Assembly (NCBI RefSeq): GCF_002878395.1
Contig: NC_061115.1
Coordinates: 94,861,364 to 94,925,363, forward strand
DNA from: Capsicum annuum
Lineage: Eukaryota; Streptophyta; Magnoliopsida; Solanales; Solanaceae
Length of the DNA stretch: 64,000 nt
Direction of reading: 5' to 3'
The notes under the pieces are model-generated. The model was not told where the DNA came from. It was given only the letters and a program-made list of their open reading frames with translations, and ran no database searches. Below, piece by piece: positions 11,268-23,500 of this stretch (position 1 is its first letter; each line of letters starts with the position of its first letter). Both the position numbers and the translations under genes were made by a program.

Positions 11268-12649
11268 TGAAGAGTGGTAACTTACCAATCATTTCCACCA
11301 AACATTTATGCACACTACCATGTTTTGTATGAGAAAATGATACATCATTATGATTTAAATGCACTAATATCCATATTTTGCAGGTATATAATTTAGAAGG
11401 AGAAATAATATGGATTGGAGATAAAAAGAGATCAAATGGAAGTAAAAGAAGTGTAGCTAGAGACCTAGAGTAGATCATACTCAGTTACTATGACCGCGGT
11501 CCTCAAGCCATGGTCGCAGTCAGTCACAAAGGTCCAGAAAATTCAATCGCAAAACAAAACTATAGTCGCATTGGTCGCGATCGCGGACAACCTCACGCAA
11601 TTGAGGCTAAGCGAGAGTATGACCCAGGGTATTTTTTTAATTTCTCTTGGATTAGTCCAAACCTTATATAGTCAAAAACCCTTTCTTCTTTGGGGATTTC
11701 TTACCTCATAGATATTTTTGAATTGAAAGCAAGAAACCCTTTCTTCTTAGTATTTTTTGAAGAATGAATACTTTGGATAGTATTTATGGTATATCTTTCT
11801 TTACCTAGTCATGAGTAGCTAAGTCAATTAGTATTGGGGTTATGTTGAACTAAAGTGTAATTTTGTATAGGCGTTGTTGTGTTTGCATGACTGCTAGTTG
11901 TTAAGTATGGATTCCACCATTGCTCTAATATATGAGTTGGAATTTGTGGGTGAAAACCCCAAATTTTCAAATGGATTTGATGGGTGAAAATCTCAAACTA
12001 TAGAAACCCTTTATCATCCTTGAAAGGGGGATAAAGGTTACTTGAGGTAACCAATAACATCCTTGAAAGAGGGTTATAGGGGGACAAGGCAATGGTGAAC
12101 AATTGAGCCTATGGTTTATTACCTTTTGAAATCTTAGAAATAAGTTTATTTGGAGTGTAAATCATATCAAGTGCATCATCCTATAAATAGGGGTGCTTCA
12201 TTAAGGTTTTGGGTGAGTACGAATTGCACACTTGTTAGTTGCTCGAAAGAGCCAAAGGGTGAAATCATTGTGCTTTTATTGAAAGACTGACCATAATGAC
12301 TTTCGACCTTGCCTATCCTTTAGTTAAAAACTAAGATTCATGTTAAACAATTATCTACCCACACGCCTTACCTTTAGTTATACATAATCTCAAGATCTCC
12401 TCAAATCTTGATATTAAATCAAAAAGTGTAAAATGCGTGCATTGTTAACCAAAAATTATTACAATTGAATCCCCCCATTTTATTTTACATGTCGTTTTTG
12501 TTAGTATTGTGGGTAAACATTTAGTAATAGATCACCCGTAGGACTTGAAATTTATAATTCAATCATTGTGGATTTGATCCTAACTCGAGTTGTGTTTTTG
12601 ACAACGACCGCCTCATCCCTCAAGAATTGGAGTGAATTGAGCGTTATCA
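11268..12649 (+). repeat. 3' LTR of W
   Basis: 1382 bp, TGAAGAG...TTATCA, followed by the target duplication CTGCT. TATA box at 11665-11671. The CG-rich patch at 11485-11600 (ACCGCGGTCC, GGTCGCGATCGCGG) is better preserved here than in the 5' LTR. Confidence 0.88.
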
Positions 12650-13444
12650 CTGCTCAACACTTTTTTTAGGGTTTATTTCTCTCTACTTTAGTTTTTTAAT
12701 GTATTTAATGTTGTATTAAATTACTTTGATTATGATTATATCTATTAGTGGCTAAACGCCTTCTTTTCGGGGTTAAAGCTAAGAACATGACTACGATTTC
12801 TACGAATTTTTTTTTTAACCTTGTTATCCTTATTTTAATTATTCACATCCAATAGAATACATATATTGTCGACCTTATGGTCTTGGGAGAGGGGATAGAT
12901 AGATAGAACATGGGAGTAAATAGAGCATGGTTCTTTTTCCATTATAAAATAGGGGATTTGAATTAGCATCTAGGATAGGTATATACCAAGAAGCTTACTT
13001 GGTTCACTACCAGAAGAAATATAAATGTGTTTAGCTTAGTTCTCACATTCGTTCTCAACGATGTAGTTATGGGTCTAAGTTAGATAGGTGGTTACAGGTC
13101 AAGGCCATGATCATAAAATCAACCTCGTGAATCAACAACCAAGATAAGTAGTCTAGCCGATGAAGTTCATTAGCATAGTATGATTGTTTGTAGTTCTCTA
13201 GCCTCGGGTTTTCATCCATTGATTGTCTAAGGTTTTTACTTTCCCGTATTATTCTAGTTTACTTTTAATTTACAAACCTTCAAAACTCTTTGGGTTACGT
13301 TTTTTCTTGTGAATCATAACAGTTAAACTAGAATTGGATAGTTGCTTAACACTAGTCCCTATGGGATTGATACTTGTCTTGTAAAAGGGGCCATTTTACT
13401 ACTTGTGAGGCTATGTACACTTATGTGTGCGCTTGGGCGCAGCA
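12650..13444 (+). mobile_element. LTR-A/B, right part
   Basis: Continues the second copy of the internal duplication after W and runs to the LTR end. It aligns with 40214-41039 of the solo copy, including GTGGCTAAACGCC at 12749 and the terminal CTTGGGCG at 13431-13438. The end is placed at about 13444 where similarity to family 1 LTRs begins. No target duplication can be checked because the 5' end of this LTR is lost. Confidence 0.72.
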
Positions 13445-14492
13445 GAGGTCCTGAGGGGACCAAAATTGGAAACTCATATTTGCTGATGTGAGGTTTGGTA
13501 TTGGTGACCATGTTCATGATGTCACGCTATATATTTGGGTGATGTACTAGTCATCCCAGTTTTTTTCCTTGGTCGTGCGACTTCACATACTAGGGCCCTT
13601 TCAGCAGTGGGAGTTGAACCCATATAGCCCTTGGCTGGTTTAGGATGGCAAAGCTACACAGCCCAAGCAAAGGTTTTAATGGCATGCTAAACCCGGTCCT
13701 CTTTCCCGGTATGGTTATGTATATATGTATGGTTATGTGCATATGGATGGTTTTACTTGGTTTTATAAATGGCATTATTTTATCCTTATCCTAAGTTCAT
13801 GCTAGAGATCGCTTGCTAACCCATCTTCATAAGTCTATATACCCACGCTATATAGGAACTGGCCGTTCTACTCCTCCTACATAGTGATTCACTCGAGGAA
13901 AACTTTTGGATTGAAGTGGTGAGATTCCATCTTTCCGGAAGGATCTATTTATGACATGGATATTTTTAGACATTTTGATTTATTTTTGGATGTTGGTTTT
14001 GCTATGTTTTGGGGCATGTCCCAATCGAATATTCTTACTCTTTTGGTTAGAGGCTTTGTGGTACTGCTATGGGTTGGAATGGGCAGGATCGGTAATGGTG
14101 TCAGCCTTAGCTTTGGCATTGGTATTGGTGCTGATAACGGTTGCCAATATAATTGGTTGTTCCATCGTATTTCATTTTAGTAGTAATAATATTATGTTTT
14201 GGATTGCATTTGGTTTTGGCCTGATTTATAGCCCTTTGTTCGGTATTGGTTTGGCTGGGTGATTTGGTTGGTGGGTTTTGGTGGACGGGATGACTTGGTA
14301 GGGTTGGTCTAGTAATAGACCTATTCCTAAGCCATTCCTTATCTTATCCAGTTATTCTATCTTGCTATTTGTTTGGTATTCAGCTGACTCAAGGTATGTT
14401 GATGGTGGTTCGGTTGGTTAACAGGAGGTGGTCCCCAATCCTAGTTAGACTGAGGATTCCTATTACAACAAGTCCCCAGTTAGGTCGTGTCA
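13445..14492 (+). mobile_element. Family 1 LTR, + orientation, 3' part (LTR1d)
   Basis: The reverse complement of 55869-56830 matches along this stretch (for example GACCAAAATTGGAAACTCAT at 13459). It ends GGTCGTGTCA at 14483-14492, like the end of LTR1c. Its 5' part is missing at the junction with LTR-A/B. A hydrophobic reading frame at 13951-14262 lies inside LTR DNA and is not a gene. It abuts a protease fragment of opposite orientation. Confidence 0.75.
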
Positions 14493-14612
14493 CATAGAGT
14501 CTCCTGCTGAAGTAGAAACAGAAAAAGGGTTTGATAGACACTCAGTACCAAAACCAAAATTTACAGCCATAAATGGGGTCACATAAGAGAGAGAGAGGAC
14601 CCTAAATTAAGT
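14493..14612 (-). pseudogene. Aspartic protease fragment, family 1 element
   Basis: Read on the - strand this gives SYVTPFMAVNFGFGTECLSN and PFSVSTSAGDSM, the stretch just after the retropepsin active site. It aligns with 55765-55868 of element V. The active-site triplet appears as N-L-G, so the catalytic Asp is lost. The domain is cut at 14493 by LTR1d. Confidence 0.7.
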
Positions 14613-15981
14613 AAATAGTACATATCATGAGAAAAGAGTTTCAACATACTAGTAACAACATCTGGAGATGCCTTGGACTCTTGATGAGTAGTGAGAGCAT
14701 AAAGGAAGTTCCAACTATTGCCGAAGCCAAAAGTGGCTTACTTCGCTGCAGGAGATGATGAAGAGGCAAAAGAAACCTTGTTTTCCCCAAACAACTCTAG
14801 AAGGACAATCCCGCTACATATAACCAATCTGACCACACATAAAACATTGATTCCTCTCCTTCTCACACTAACCACAATGATGCTAACCACATAATCTGCA
14901 AGAAAGGTAGGATGGTATGGACTGGGCCCCACCAATTTGAGATTGGACACCCTTTGCCTGTACCCTCCACCATGCTAAGAGAAACGATCACCCGACGTCT
15001 TTCGGTAAGGAGTACTAGCCATAGAGAAAGAACCAAAACTCCCCAACTACTTCTTAGGCCACTTTCCCTCATCTCTACCACTCTACTATAGGCCCCCACT
15101 TTATTTTGAAAATCGAGACCTTTTACTCTGCCTCTCACCAATCTCGGCGTGTTTCTTCTTCACCTCTTTGACTGTTTCATATACACAACCAATCTGGAGA
15201 TGTTCATGTCTTTGATTAACAAGGCAACCTTACTCACAAGAACCAACTCACATGATAATCCCAAAGCAAACTTTCTCATCTGGGCCCTCATATTAGATAC
15301 CAATTAGAGAGCTTACCAGGACAACTAATGGAATTTCAAGGCATACTCCTTCACTATAATCCTCCCTTGCTTCAAGTTAACAAATTCTGATGCTTTAGCT
15401 TCCCTCAACTCCAAAGAAAGAAGTGGTCTAAAAATGCACTAGAGAACTCATCCCACACAAAAGAACTAGCATCCTTACCTATCGACTGTTCCCACTTTTC
15501 ATACCATAGGTATGCTACATCTTTTAATTGGTATGCAGTAAAATCAACACCCTCAACCTTTGAAGCAGGCATAACCAAGTATATCTTCTCCATCTCATCA
15601 ATGAAGCTTTGAGGATCCTCCTAAACCTTTGTGCGATAAACATTGGAGGATACAACCTAATGAATTGGACAACTCTAGTGGCATCAGACAAACCCATAGT
15701 AGCACCAACAGAACTAGAATGTTAAAACTAAGATGTCACCAACTGAGTTAACAAGGTAATGGAGCAATGAAACTCGACATTAGTAACCTCCGCAGGAGGC
15801 GACTAAGTGTGAGTGTCACCCTCAAAAGTGGATTCATAGGGGAAGGTGTAACCCTATGAGGATAGTTAGATTTAACGACCCTCGATCAGGTCTAAACCCT
15901 AGAGGTTGGTCGAGCTCCATCCACATTATCCTTAGATAGGACAAAAGAGTTTGCACGAACATTAGATCTTCTTGGAGGCAT
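14613..15981 (-). pseudogene. gag, family 1 gypsy element, broken
   Basis: The start on the - strand is ATG 15981-15979, reading MPPRRSNVRANSF, the usual opening of this gag family. The capsid-type gag core is at 15405-15600 (EKIYLVMPASKVEGVDFTAY, QLKDVAYLWYEKW, DEFSSAFLDHFF). A zinc-knuckle remnant lies at about 14780-14850 (CFMCGQIGYM then stop, RDC), in which the His is Tyr. Stops and frameshifts separate these pieces. It would encode the particle protein of the element whose 5' LTR is LTR1a. Confidence 0.8.
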
Positions 15982-16177
15982 GATCTGAAAGACAAGCAAA
16001 CAAAAATCAAAGGAATCCAAGACCTTAGACTCTATAGCTCAAAAATAAGACAACAAGAAAGGGAAACATTCCTTAATGTCTCATAGCCTCTCTCTTATAA
16101 GTGTGGAATATTACACACCCATAAAAGAGAATCTACTTGACATGGCTTTATGGAAACCCAATTGACCATGAACCTTG

Positions 16178-16189
16178 GCTCTAATACCA
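16178..16189 (-). other. Primer-binding site (initiator tRNA-Met type)
   Basis: On the - strand TGGTATTAGAGC, one mismatch from TGGTATCAGAGC, lies about 8 bases inside the end of LTR1a and upstream of the gag start at 15981. It fixes LTR1a as a 5' LTR. Confidence 0.85.
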
Positions 16190-16197
16190 ACTTTTCA

Positions 16198-18468
16198 TGA
16201 CCCTAACCAAGGCTTGGCCGTGATGGGTATCTCAATTCCCATGAGGACCAGAGATTACCCTCTCACGTAATCTAACCAACATATCATCCATAAATGTTGA
16301 ATGGCTTCCAAAAAATATGAAGATATACGAAATAAGACTATCAATTGCTTATGAAATATTTAAACCATCCATCACCACAACTCACTAAACGAACATACCC
16401 AAGTCCATTATAATCCATAAAGCCTCTACAACCAAAATTAATAAAATATCGGGACATGCCCCCGACAATAGCCAAAAACCAAGTCCAATATTATCTATGA
16501 CGAAAAGTAAAAAACCATGAAATGTATGCCTTCCAAAGTATGGATGCTCACCACTTCAATGTCAACTCCCGAACCACTCAAACCCCTGGTCACTATGCAG
16601 TAAAAGAACAAGAAGCTCCAGTCCCTGTATCGCAGGGGGATATAGCCTCCAGAGATGGATAGTGTTGAAATGCTAGCATGTAACTCAGGGATAGAGGAAT
16701 ATGCAATCATATGCATATATATATATATATATATAGTGTCGGGACAGGGAACAAGGCTTACCATGAACTTTGTAAACATTAAATTGGGTTGTATATTATA
16801 ACTGTCATATAACAAGGCAGCAACGATCTATATGGGCGTAGCTCTCCCCTAGTTAGAAGGGCCTCAGTGCATGTAGCCACACAAACTAGAGAATATACAT
16901 AAGCTTAAATGCCATTATAGGGGACTCGAACCTCCCGGCACCATAAAGGTGACTTAGCACCAATATATACACTATTGAGGACTCAAACCTCCCATTCATA
17001 TAACAATTTGGGGGACTCAAACCTCTCGGTCATATAGACACCCGTACTGGCTAGCACGATTCTAGTGTTAGTCATTCGGACTTCACTTTCACGGATCATC
17101 TACACATCCCTCTTTAAATCCCAATTTAAAACATTTTTTACACATACACACATCCATAAGTCCAATTATATACCAAAGGCACCCCACTGGTATCGTTATA
17201 CCAACCCCACTTGCAAGCGTACAACATTCCACAACCATTACAATTTGACTTTTGGAATCAAACCCATTGCCAAAAAATGACATCAATTCAATCAACATTT
17301 ATGGACTCTAAACCATTTATCCATACAAACCACCAAGTTTACAATTTAAATCAATTTATGACCCACAAGGTCCTTTTGAAACCATTTACATTATTAGGCC
17401 AATGCCTTAGTTCAAATCACACTTAAATTCAATTTATGGCAATTAATACCTTTACAAACCATTCATCTTTTATTTACATTCTTATTCCAACAATTAGTTC
17501 AAAACACAACTCATTATGGGACAAAATCCTTCTCATAGACATTTTCACAAACAGGTTGAGAGCATACTATTATCAAGCCATTATTCAAGTCAAAAACCAT
17601 CATGTTAGGGTTAACAATGACCTATTTATTAAACAAAAATTTCCATGCACCCACATGTGCAAAACAATCATTAAAGAAATGTACAAACACAAATGAAATC
17701 ATGAGAGAACAACAATATGTATTTAAATCCTCAACCATGGATTGCAAAACCACCATTTATGATACAAGAACAATGTTTAAAACTTATGATTTTTAATAAC
17801 TAACAATAAAGGAAAAGTCACATGCCTTATTCACAAAGATTCACGGAGAGATACCAATCTTTAAGTCCCTAGATAGTCACCTTGATGAACCCCTAGACCC
17901 CAATCTTCAAAACAGAGTTTAGTAAGGATTTTAAGAGGGTTTCGATCTTTTAAAGTGAAGAATCAGAGACCAAATTGCGTTATAAGATGTGGGGTCCTAA
18001 GGGATTGGGTGTGAAATATACAAAATACCCTCAATTTTAAAGTTGTTAAAGACTCGCAGGAGGGTACAGTTTTCCCCCTTCACTCGTACCCACATCATAC
18101 GAGTGTTAACTTTCACTCGTACCTTGATCAAAATATTAGACATCATATTTTATCCAACATACAACTCATTGGCCTCACTCATATCCAACCATATGACTAG
18201 TACCTTCTATGTCATACCCTAAATAGAATGTTAAGTATAGACACTGAATAATCTATGGTTTGGACCTTACTACATGTATCATGATCATACAACTAATATG
18301 ATGCCTTCCTGTACCAAGAACAAAACTTGGCCAAAGTGACACTAAACAACATATAACTAGGGTAATTGACCTGTATCCACACCATACGAGTGGTATGGTG
18401 CAAGTCGTATGATGCACAGAATCTTCAAGACTGGAAGTTTTACAAGGGCCAAAGTTTGGGGTGTTTTT
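16198..18468 (-). mobile_element. Family 1 5' LTR (LTR1a)
   Basis: About 2.27 kb, aligning with LTR1b (38861-42768) and LTR1c (55869-57883). The LTR end is at 16198 and the start TGAAACACC-like end near 18468, weakly preserved. It has a TATA box on the - strand at 17980-17987 (minus ATCTTATA), with a few ACTCGTA words upstream of it at 18060-18415. Small reading frames at 17065-17800 are chance frames in LTR DNA. Confidence 0.8.
16711..16735. repeat. (AT)n microsatellite in LTR1a
   Basis: About eleven AT dinucleotides. Shorter AT runs sit at the same place in LTR1b (41176-41188) and LTR1c (56523-56533). Confidence 0.9.
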
Positions 18469-19473
18469 ATTTACCCAAGAGTGCATTATTAAGGCATTTA
18501 TTTCTTGGTATCGTCATACCAGTATGCTTGAAAGATAAATTAAACATGCCAAACCTTTTCAAACAATCAAATTAAATTCCCATGTTCCATTAAAATCCCA
18601 CCTATGCATACAAAGTCCACCCAAATCTATTTACATATTCATTTATCGATAAATGTAATGTGTTGGGTTTTAAAGCAAGTTAAACCATGCAATTTTCCGT
18701 AAGAAAGATCAAATTTACAAAGTGGGTTAAGGTTCAAACAGTTCCAAGTAAAAATTCATCCAATTTAAGGAAACCTATGTCCCTCATTCTAACCATTTAA
18801 ATAATATACCAAAAATATCTATCTAAAGCATGAATAATTAATTCAAAACATTGGAAAGTAATTTAATCATTAACAACCAAAACCCCTCCACAAAATTTCA
18901 AAACCAACAATATAAATCACACCAAAAACCATTCAATTCATGCCACAATATAAAATTAAAGTGTAGGGAAGAGATACATGTCTGAAACACACAAGAATTT
19001 AAAGTTAATTTGAAGTTTAGGGCCCGAATGATGAATTCTCTATGAAACCTTTAAGATTTATTGGTTGGAGATTTAAATATAAATAAAGTAGAGTTTGACC
19101 TTTGAAAACTCAAGAAAAAAGGTCCCTTTTATGTTTATAAGTCGTATAATTTGTGAAAAGACCCAAATACCCCTCACCCCAAGTAAAAAAAACTAAATTG
19201 GACAAAATTTGCACCTTAGAATGGTATGGCCTTATCAAAGAGGCTAACCTCTGTTCCACGCCAATATCATGGAGGCTAACCTCCATGGAACGGTGACATT
19301 GTGTAGACACACTGCCTCAGAGTTCCAAAATAACCGCAAAACCATTTTCAAAATTCCAAAACTTTTCCAAATTACCCTTTTAACATCTCTGAACATAGTT
19401 CAAGGTAAGTATTGATATTACGCATGCATGAATGTCAAAAATAAATTAATCAATGGTTTTTCAGAGTCTTACA
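18469..19473 (-). mobile_element. Sister-family LTR fragment (LTR2')
   Basis: Matches 20200-21241 in order and orientation (TTGGTATCRTCATACCA at 18505 and 20229; the GGCTAACCTC/CACG patch at 19240-19290). It starts where LTR1a ends and finishes at the minus-strand TGTAAGACTCTG start at 19473, so only the 5' half of this LTR remains. It may be the remainder of an LTR into which the LTR1a element inserted. Confidence 0.6.
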
Positions 19474-21241
19474 AATAATCAAATGTAAACTGTATAAATC
19501 AAAACCAACACCTAAACTAAAATTATCCATAAAAGCCTCTAAAACAAAAAAATACCAAGTAAGTCGGTACACACCTCCGACCATGACCAAAAGAATCCAA
19601 GAGGAAATACTAAGACAATACATGAAATAATAAAATAACTGGCCTTTTGAAAGAATGGAGGCTCACCAATTCACAGCAGATCCATAAGAGTATCAATTCC
19701 CTTAATGCTACATAGGAGCAATAGAAAAGCCCTCCTACCCTACAGCATGAAATGATGTAGCATCTTAGGATGTTAGTGGGATAAGCACTGGCATGTAACT
19801 CAATGAAAGTGATAAAATAATGCCAATAATTATATATATATGATGTCAGGATAGTTACAGGGGTCATGGTGATGCGAGTTTAAACTATTAACCTAAATTA
19901 TGTAGCTCGCTCGGTCCTAAAGGCATCTACCAGCTATATGGGTTGAGCTCCCTTTGCTAAAAGGCCCCAACACATGTTAGCTACATAAATTGAGGAATCT
20001 AAAGGAAGGTGTAATGACACCAAGGCTCTAACCATCCAAAAATATAATGTGTGAACCGAGCACACAATCATATATGCCCTTATGCTGGAAAACATAGTTT
20101 CTAATATTAGTACCCCTGGGACTACACCTTTACAGTGAGATTCATAATTGCCTTTAAGCCCAAATTAAAAGAGTTTGCACATAATCCCATCCATTAATTA
20201 GGAGTCTTGCAATTAAGGTATTTACCACTTGGTATCATCATACCAATTAGGCTTTCAAGACTATATAACCATGTCAAACCAATCCATGTATTCGTTTAAG
20301 TCCCAAGTTCCATTTTAAAATCTAAACTATAGCTACCAAAGGACTTTCAAATCCATTGTAAGAAATTATCCATTAATGCAATACAATGGGTTGATAAATA
20401 AGGAGAATTATGTAATTAGCCATGTTTAAAAACCAAATTTATAAAGTGGGTTGGGTTCAATGCCATTACCAAGCCAAAAAGTCATTAATTTGAGGAAACC
20501 CATGTTCACCATTCCAATTCCAATAATAATACACCCATTCCATCCAAAAAAAATATAAATTTATAGCATATATCATCAATTTAAAACATGGAAAAAGTAA
20601 CTCAAGTGATACCAATCAAAACCCCTCAACCCAATTTCAAACCCCAATTAAAACCCCTTAATCCAATTTCAAATCCACAAGTTAAAATCATATGGATATC
20701 TAATCAACTAATGCCATAATGTAAATTCAAGTTAGGGAAAGACATACATGCCTATAATACACAAGAAACTAAAGTAAATTCAAATTTTAGAGCTTGGATG
20801 GTGAATCTCTTGTAAAACCATTGAGTTTTCTTAGGTTTTGTGTTTAAGAGAGAATGAATGGTCATTTGATCCTTCAAAACATAAAGTAAAGGGTTATTTT
20901 ATGTTTATAAGTCATCCAAAGGGTAAAAATATCAAAATACCCTCACCCCAAGTGAATAAAAACAAAAATAGGCTATTTTAACACAGTAGCGTGGCACGCT
21001 GCTATCGTGGAGGGTAGCCTCCATGCCACGCCCTTATCATAGAGGATAAACTCTGTGGTACACCAATATCCCAAACCCTTACTATCTCAGAGTCCCAAAA
21101 TGACCTTGAACCCCTTCCAAAAATTTTAAAACTTTCCAAAAATACCCTTTTAACATACCTTATCTTAATTCAAGTTAAAAATCGACATTACAAATATGGG
21201 AGGGTCTAAAATAAAATTGCTAAAATTTTGCAGGGTATTAT
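19474..21241 (-). mobile_element. Sister-family LTR (LTR2''), 3' end missing
   Basis: LTR-like, minus orientation, related to family 1 in its first part (GCCTCTAAAAC, CCTCCGACCATGACC at about 19575) but distinct after it. It ends at the minus-strand start TATAATACCCTGC (21229-21241). A minus TATA (TTATAAAC, about 20903-20910) has a patch of paired words upstream at 20975-21065 (GTGGCACGC, GGAGGGTAGCCTCC). No coding capacity. Confidence 0.6.
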
Positions 21242-22102
21242 AGTTGATGATTGTGAAGATAATATAAAACTCATGATATTCATGAGGTTGATAATGATGA
21301 GGATTTCTTAGAGATGATGATTATGACGTTGAACAAAATAAGAAAAGAAAGAGATGATGCACACATCTTGAATTCATATATTTTTTCATATTCATTGAAT
21401 GTCTATTTATAATCTTATGTTATGATGCAACTTGTTGAAAAATTTGACGAAGTGTAAACATACGTATGATTTTGTATTCCCTCTAAAGTAAAATATCATA
21501 ATTTTCTATTTTCATTTTACCTTGAGTTCAGCGATGATAGACTTGCATCTATTTAAGTTACTTATTTGTATAGTGTTGGGTTGAATCGGCCTATGATGCC
21601 TACAGTACTTGTTGATATATTAATACTATATGTTATCTTCTTTTTATTCACTGTAGAGCATGTTTGGGGTTCAAGACAAGACCTCGACTTTAACTAGTAG
21701 TTCCAGACTCAGTTTTAAATGTGAGCATAATAACCAGGATTTTTTGGATCATGTTATCATTATTCCCGTCTATTGTTTTTAGATAAGGCATTCCTTTATT
21801 TATTCCTTATTCTAGATAATCATAAAATTAATAATTGGTTATTTTAGATGTTCTTGTATGGTGACTTTAGGTCATGGAATTGTAATAAGTAAAAGATTCA
21901 GCACTCTATCAATTTATTAATTATTATGTTGGTTTAAATTTTTTGGCATTTCTTCAACTATAAGACCTTAGAGATATTAAATGATAATTTAAATAGAAAG
22001 TAAATGTTAACTATTACATTTGATGTGAGAGGGTTTGGATAAGAATGGTTCTCCCGCTATAATTTAAGGTGTGTTCCAATCATGACCATTTTGGTCATGA
22101 CA
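21242..22102 (+). repeat. 5' LTR remnant of Z
   Basis: Aligns with 35455-36310 in the 3' LTR (for example ATTCATGAGGTTGAT at 21277 and 35480; TATGATGCCTAC at 21592 and 35793). It ends GGTCATGACA at 22093-22102. The first two thirds of the LTR, including the promoter, are absent. Confidence 0.85.
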
Positions 22103-22106
22103 AGTA

Positions 22107-22118
22107 TGGTATCAAAGC
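22107..22118 (+). other. Primer-binding site of Z (initiator tRNA-Met type)
   Basis: TGGTATCAAAGC, one mismatch from the standard TGGTATCAGAGC, four bases after the LTR end. The following 22119-22329 is the element leader, with no credible ORF. Confidence 0.85.
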
Positions 22119-22379
22119 ACTGGATTCATAGATATCATCACATAAGAACAGTCTAGTAGATTCCTATAGAATGGTATGGGGGTATTTGTACTCTTTTTCA
22201 AGAGGCTACAAGGCTTTAGGAAAAGGATTCATTTCTTTCTTTCACTCTAGTCCTTGATTCCATTATATAAGGACAAGGTAGATATCCATAGTTACAATAA
22301 CTATAGAGATATTAAGTTTTTAAGTCATACTATGAAGGCTTAGGAAAGGGTGGAAGAGTCGAGGCTGGGAAGGATTGAG

Positions 22380-23500
22380 ACTATATTTGAGAATAAGTTT
22401 GGTTTCCTGCCAGGTCATTCGACTACTAAGGCCATTCACTTTGTGAGGAGATTAGTGAAGCAGTTTCTGGAGAGGATGAAAGACTTGCACATGGTGTTTA
22501 TTAATTTTTAAAAGGCTTATGATAGAGTTCCTAGGGAGATTATGTGGAGGCGTATGGAGGATAGGGGTTCCCGTGTCATACACTAGGTCGATTCAGGACA
22601 TGTATGATGGTGCAAAGACTTGGGTGCAGATAGTAGGTGGAGATTCAAAGCACTTTCCGATTTTGATAGGGTTGCATCAAGGATTGAGTCTTAGCCCTTT
22701 TTTATTTGCCTTGGTGATGGATGTTTTAACCTTACATATTCAAGGGGAGGTTCCTTTGTGTATGTTATTTGCTGATGATGTGGTACTAATCCATGAAACT
22801 CAGGGAGAAATTAATGACAAGTTGAAGATTTGGAGACAGGCCCTAAAGCCTAAAGGATTTTGGTTAAGAAGGACCAAGACAAAGTACTTGAAGTATAAGT
22901 TTAGTGATGTGTCATAGGAGTCTAACATGGTTATGGAGCTGGGCTCTCAGCCCATTCAGAAGAGGGAGAGTTTCAAGTATCTGAGGTCTATGATTCAGGG
23001 CAATGGTGAAATTGATGAGGATGTCACACATTGTATTGGGGCTGGGTGGTTGAAATAGAGGATCTCTTTAAAAGTTTTATGTGATGAGAAAATACCCCCA
23101 AAGCTTAAAGGGAAGTTCTACAGAGTGGTAGTCTGTCCAGCTATGTTGTACGGAGTAGAGTGTTGGCCAGTTAAGACCTCCCACATCTAAAAGTTGAAGG
23201 TGGTAGAGATGAGGATGTTGCAATAGATGTATGGCCATACCAGGAAAGATAGGACGAGGAATGAGATTATTCAAGAGAAGGTGGGAGTATCTTGGTGGAG
23301 AAAAATATGTGAGAAGTAAGGTTACGCTTGTTTCAGCATATGATGAAAGGGGCACTGAAGCTCTAGTGTAGAGATGTGAGACACTGGATATGGATGGCTT
23401 TAGGCGGGGTAGGGTTAGGTCAAAGAAATATTGGAGGGAGGTAATGAGGCATGATATGGAGTAGTTACATCTTGCAAAATACATAACCCTTGAAAAAAAG
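22380..23500 (+). pseudogene. LINE reverse transcriptase, broken
   Basis: Non-LTR RT. FGFLPGHSTTKAIHFVRRLV at about 22400 and [12 protein letters not shown] at about 22512-22548 come first. An open stretch 22519-22917 then holds [20 protein letters not shown] and the catalytic FADD at 22768-22779, so the metal-binding Asp pair is intact. The C-terminal part continues with stops at 22915, 23056 and 23188, then cysteine-type LINE tail text (ECWPVKT at about 23158). It would copy LINE RNA into DNA at the target site. It is truncated at the N-terminus and frameshifted near 22550. Confidence 0.85.

Larger units (their letters stand above)
3339..12649 (+). mobile_element. Element W: Athila-like LTR retrotransposon without RT/INT
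   Basis: A complete insertion of 9311 bp: LTRs at 3339-4693 and 11268-12649 starting TGATGAG/TGAAGAG and ending TTATCA, a primer-binding site resembling the 3' end of tRNA-Asp, gag, protease, a downstream extra ORF, and the GAGGACAAGCAA phrase before the 3' LTR that is common in Athila/Tat elements. Reverse transcriptase, RNase H and integrase are absent: the sequence passes from protease (ends 6930) to the non-coding phrase normally found after integrase (about 7055). The element is therefore non-autonomous by deletion, and its remaining ORFs carry stops. Confidence 0.88.

Noticed and set aside
13951..14262. Hydrophobic 103-codon frame that looks like a small membrane protein
   Set aside because: It lies wholly inside LTR1d, whose homologous stretches in LTR1a-c are non-coding and do not keep the frame open.
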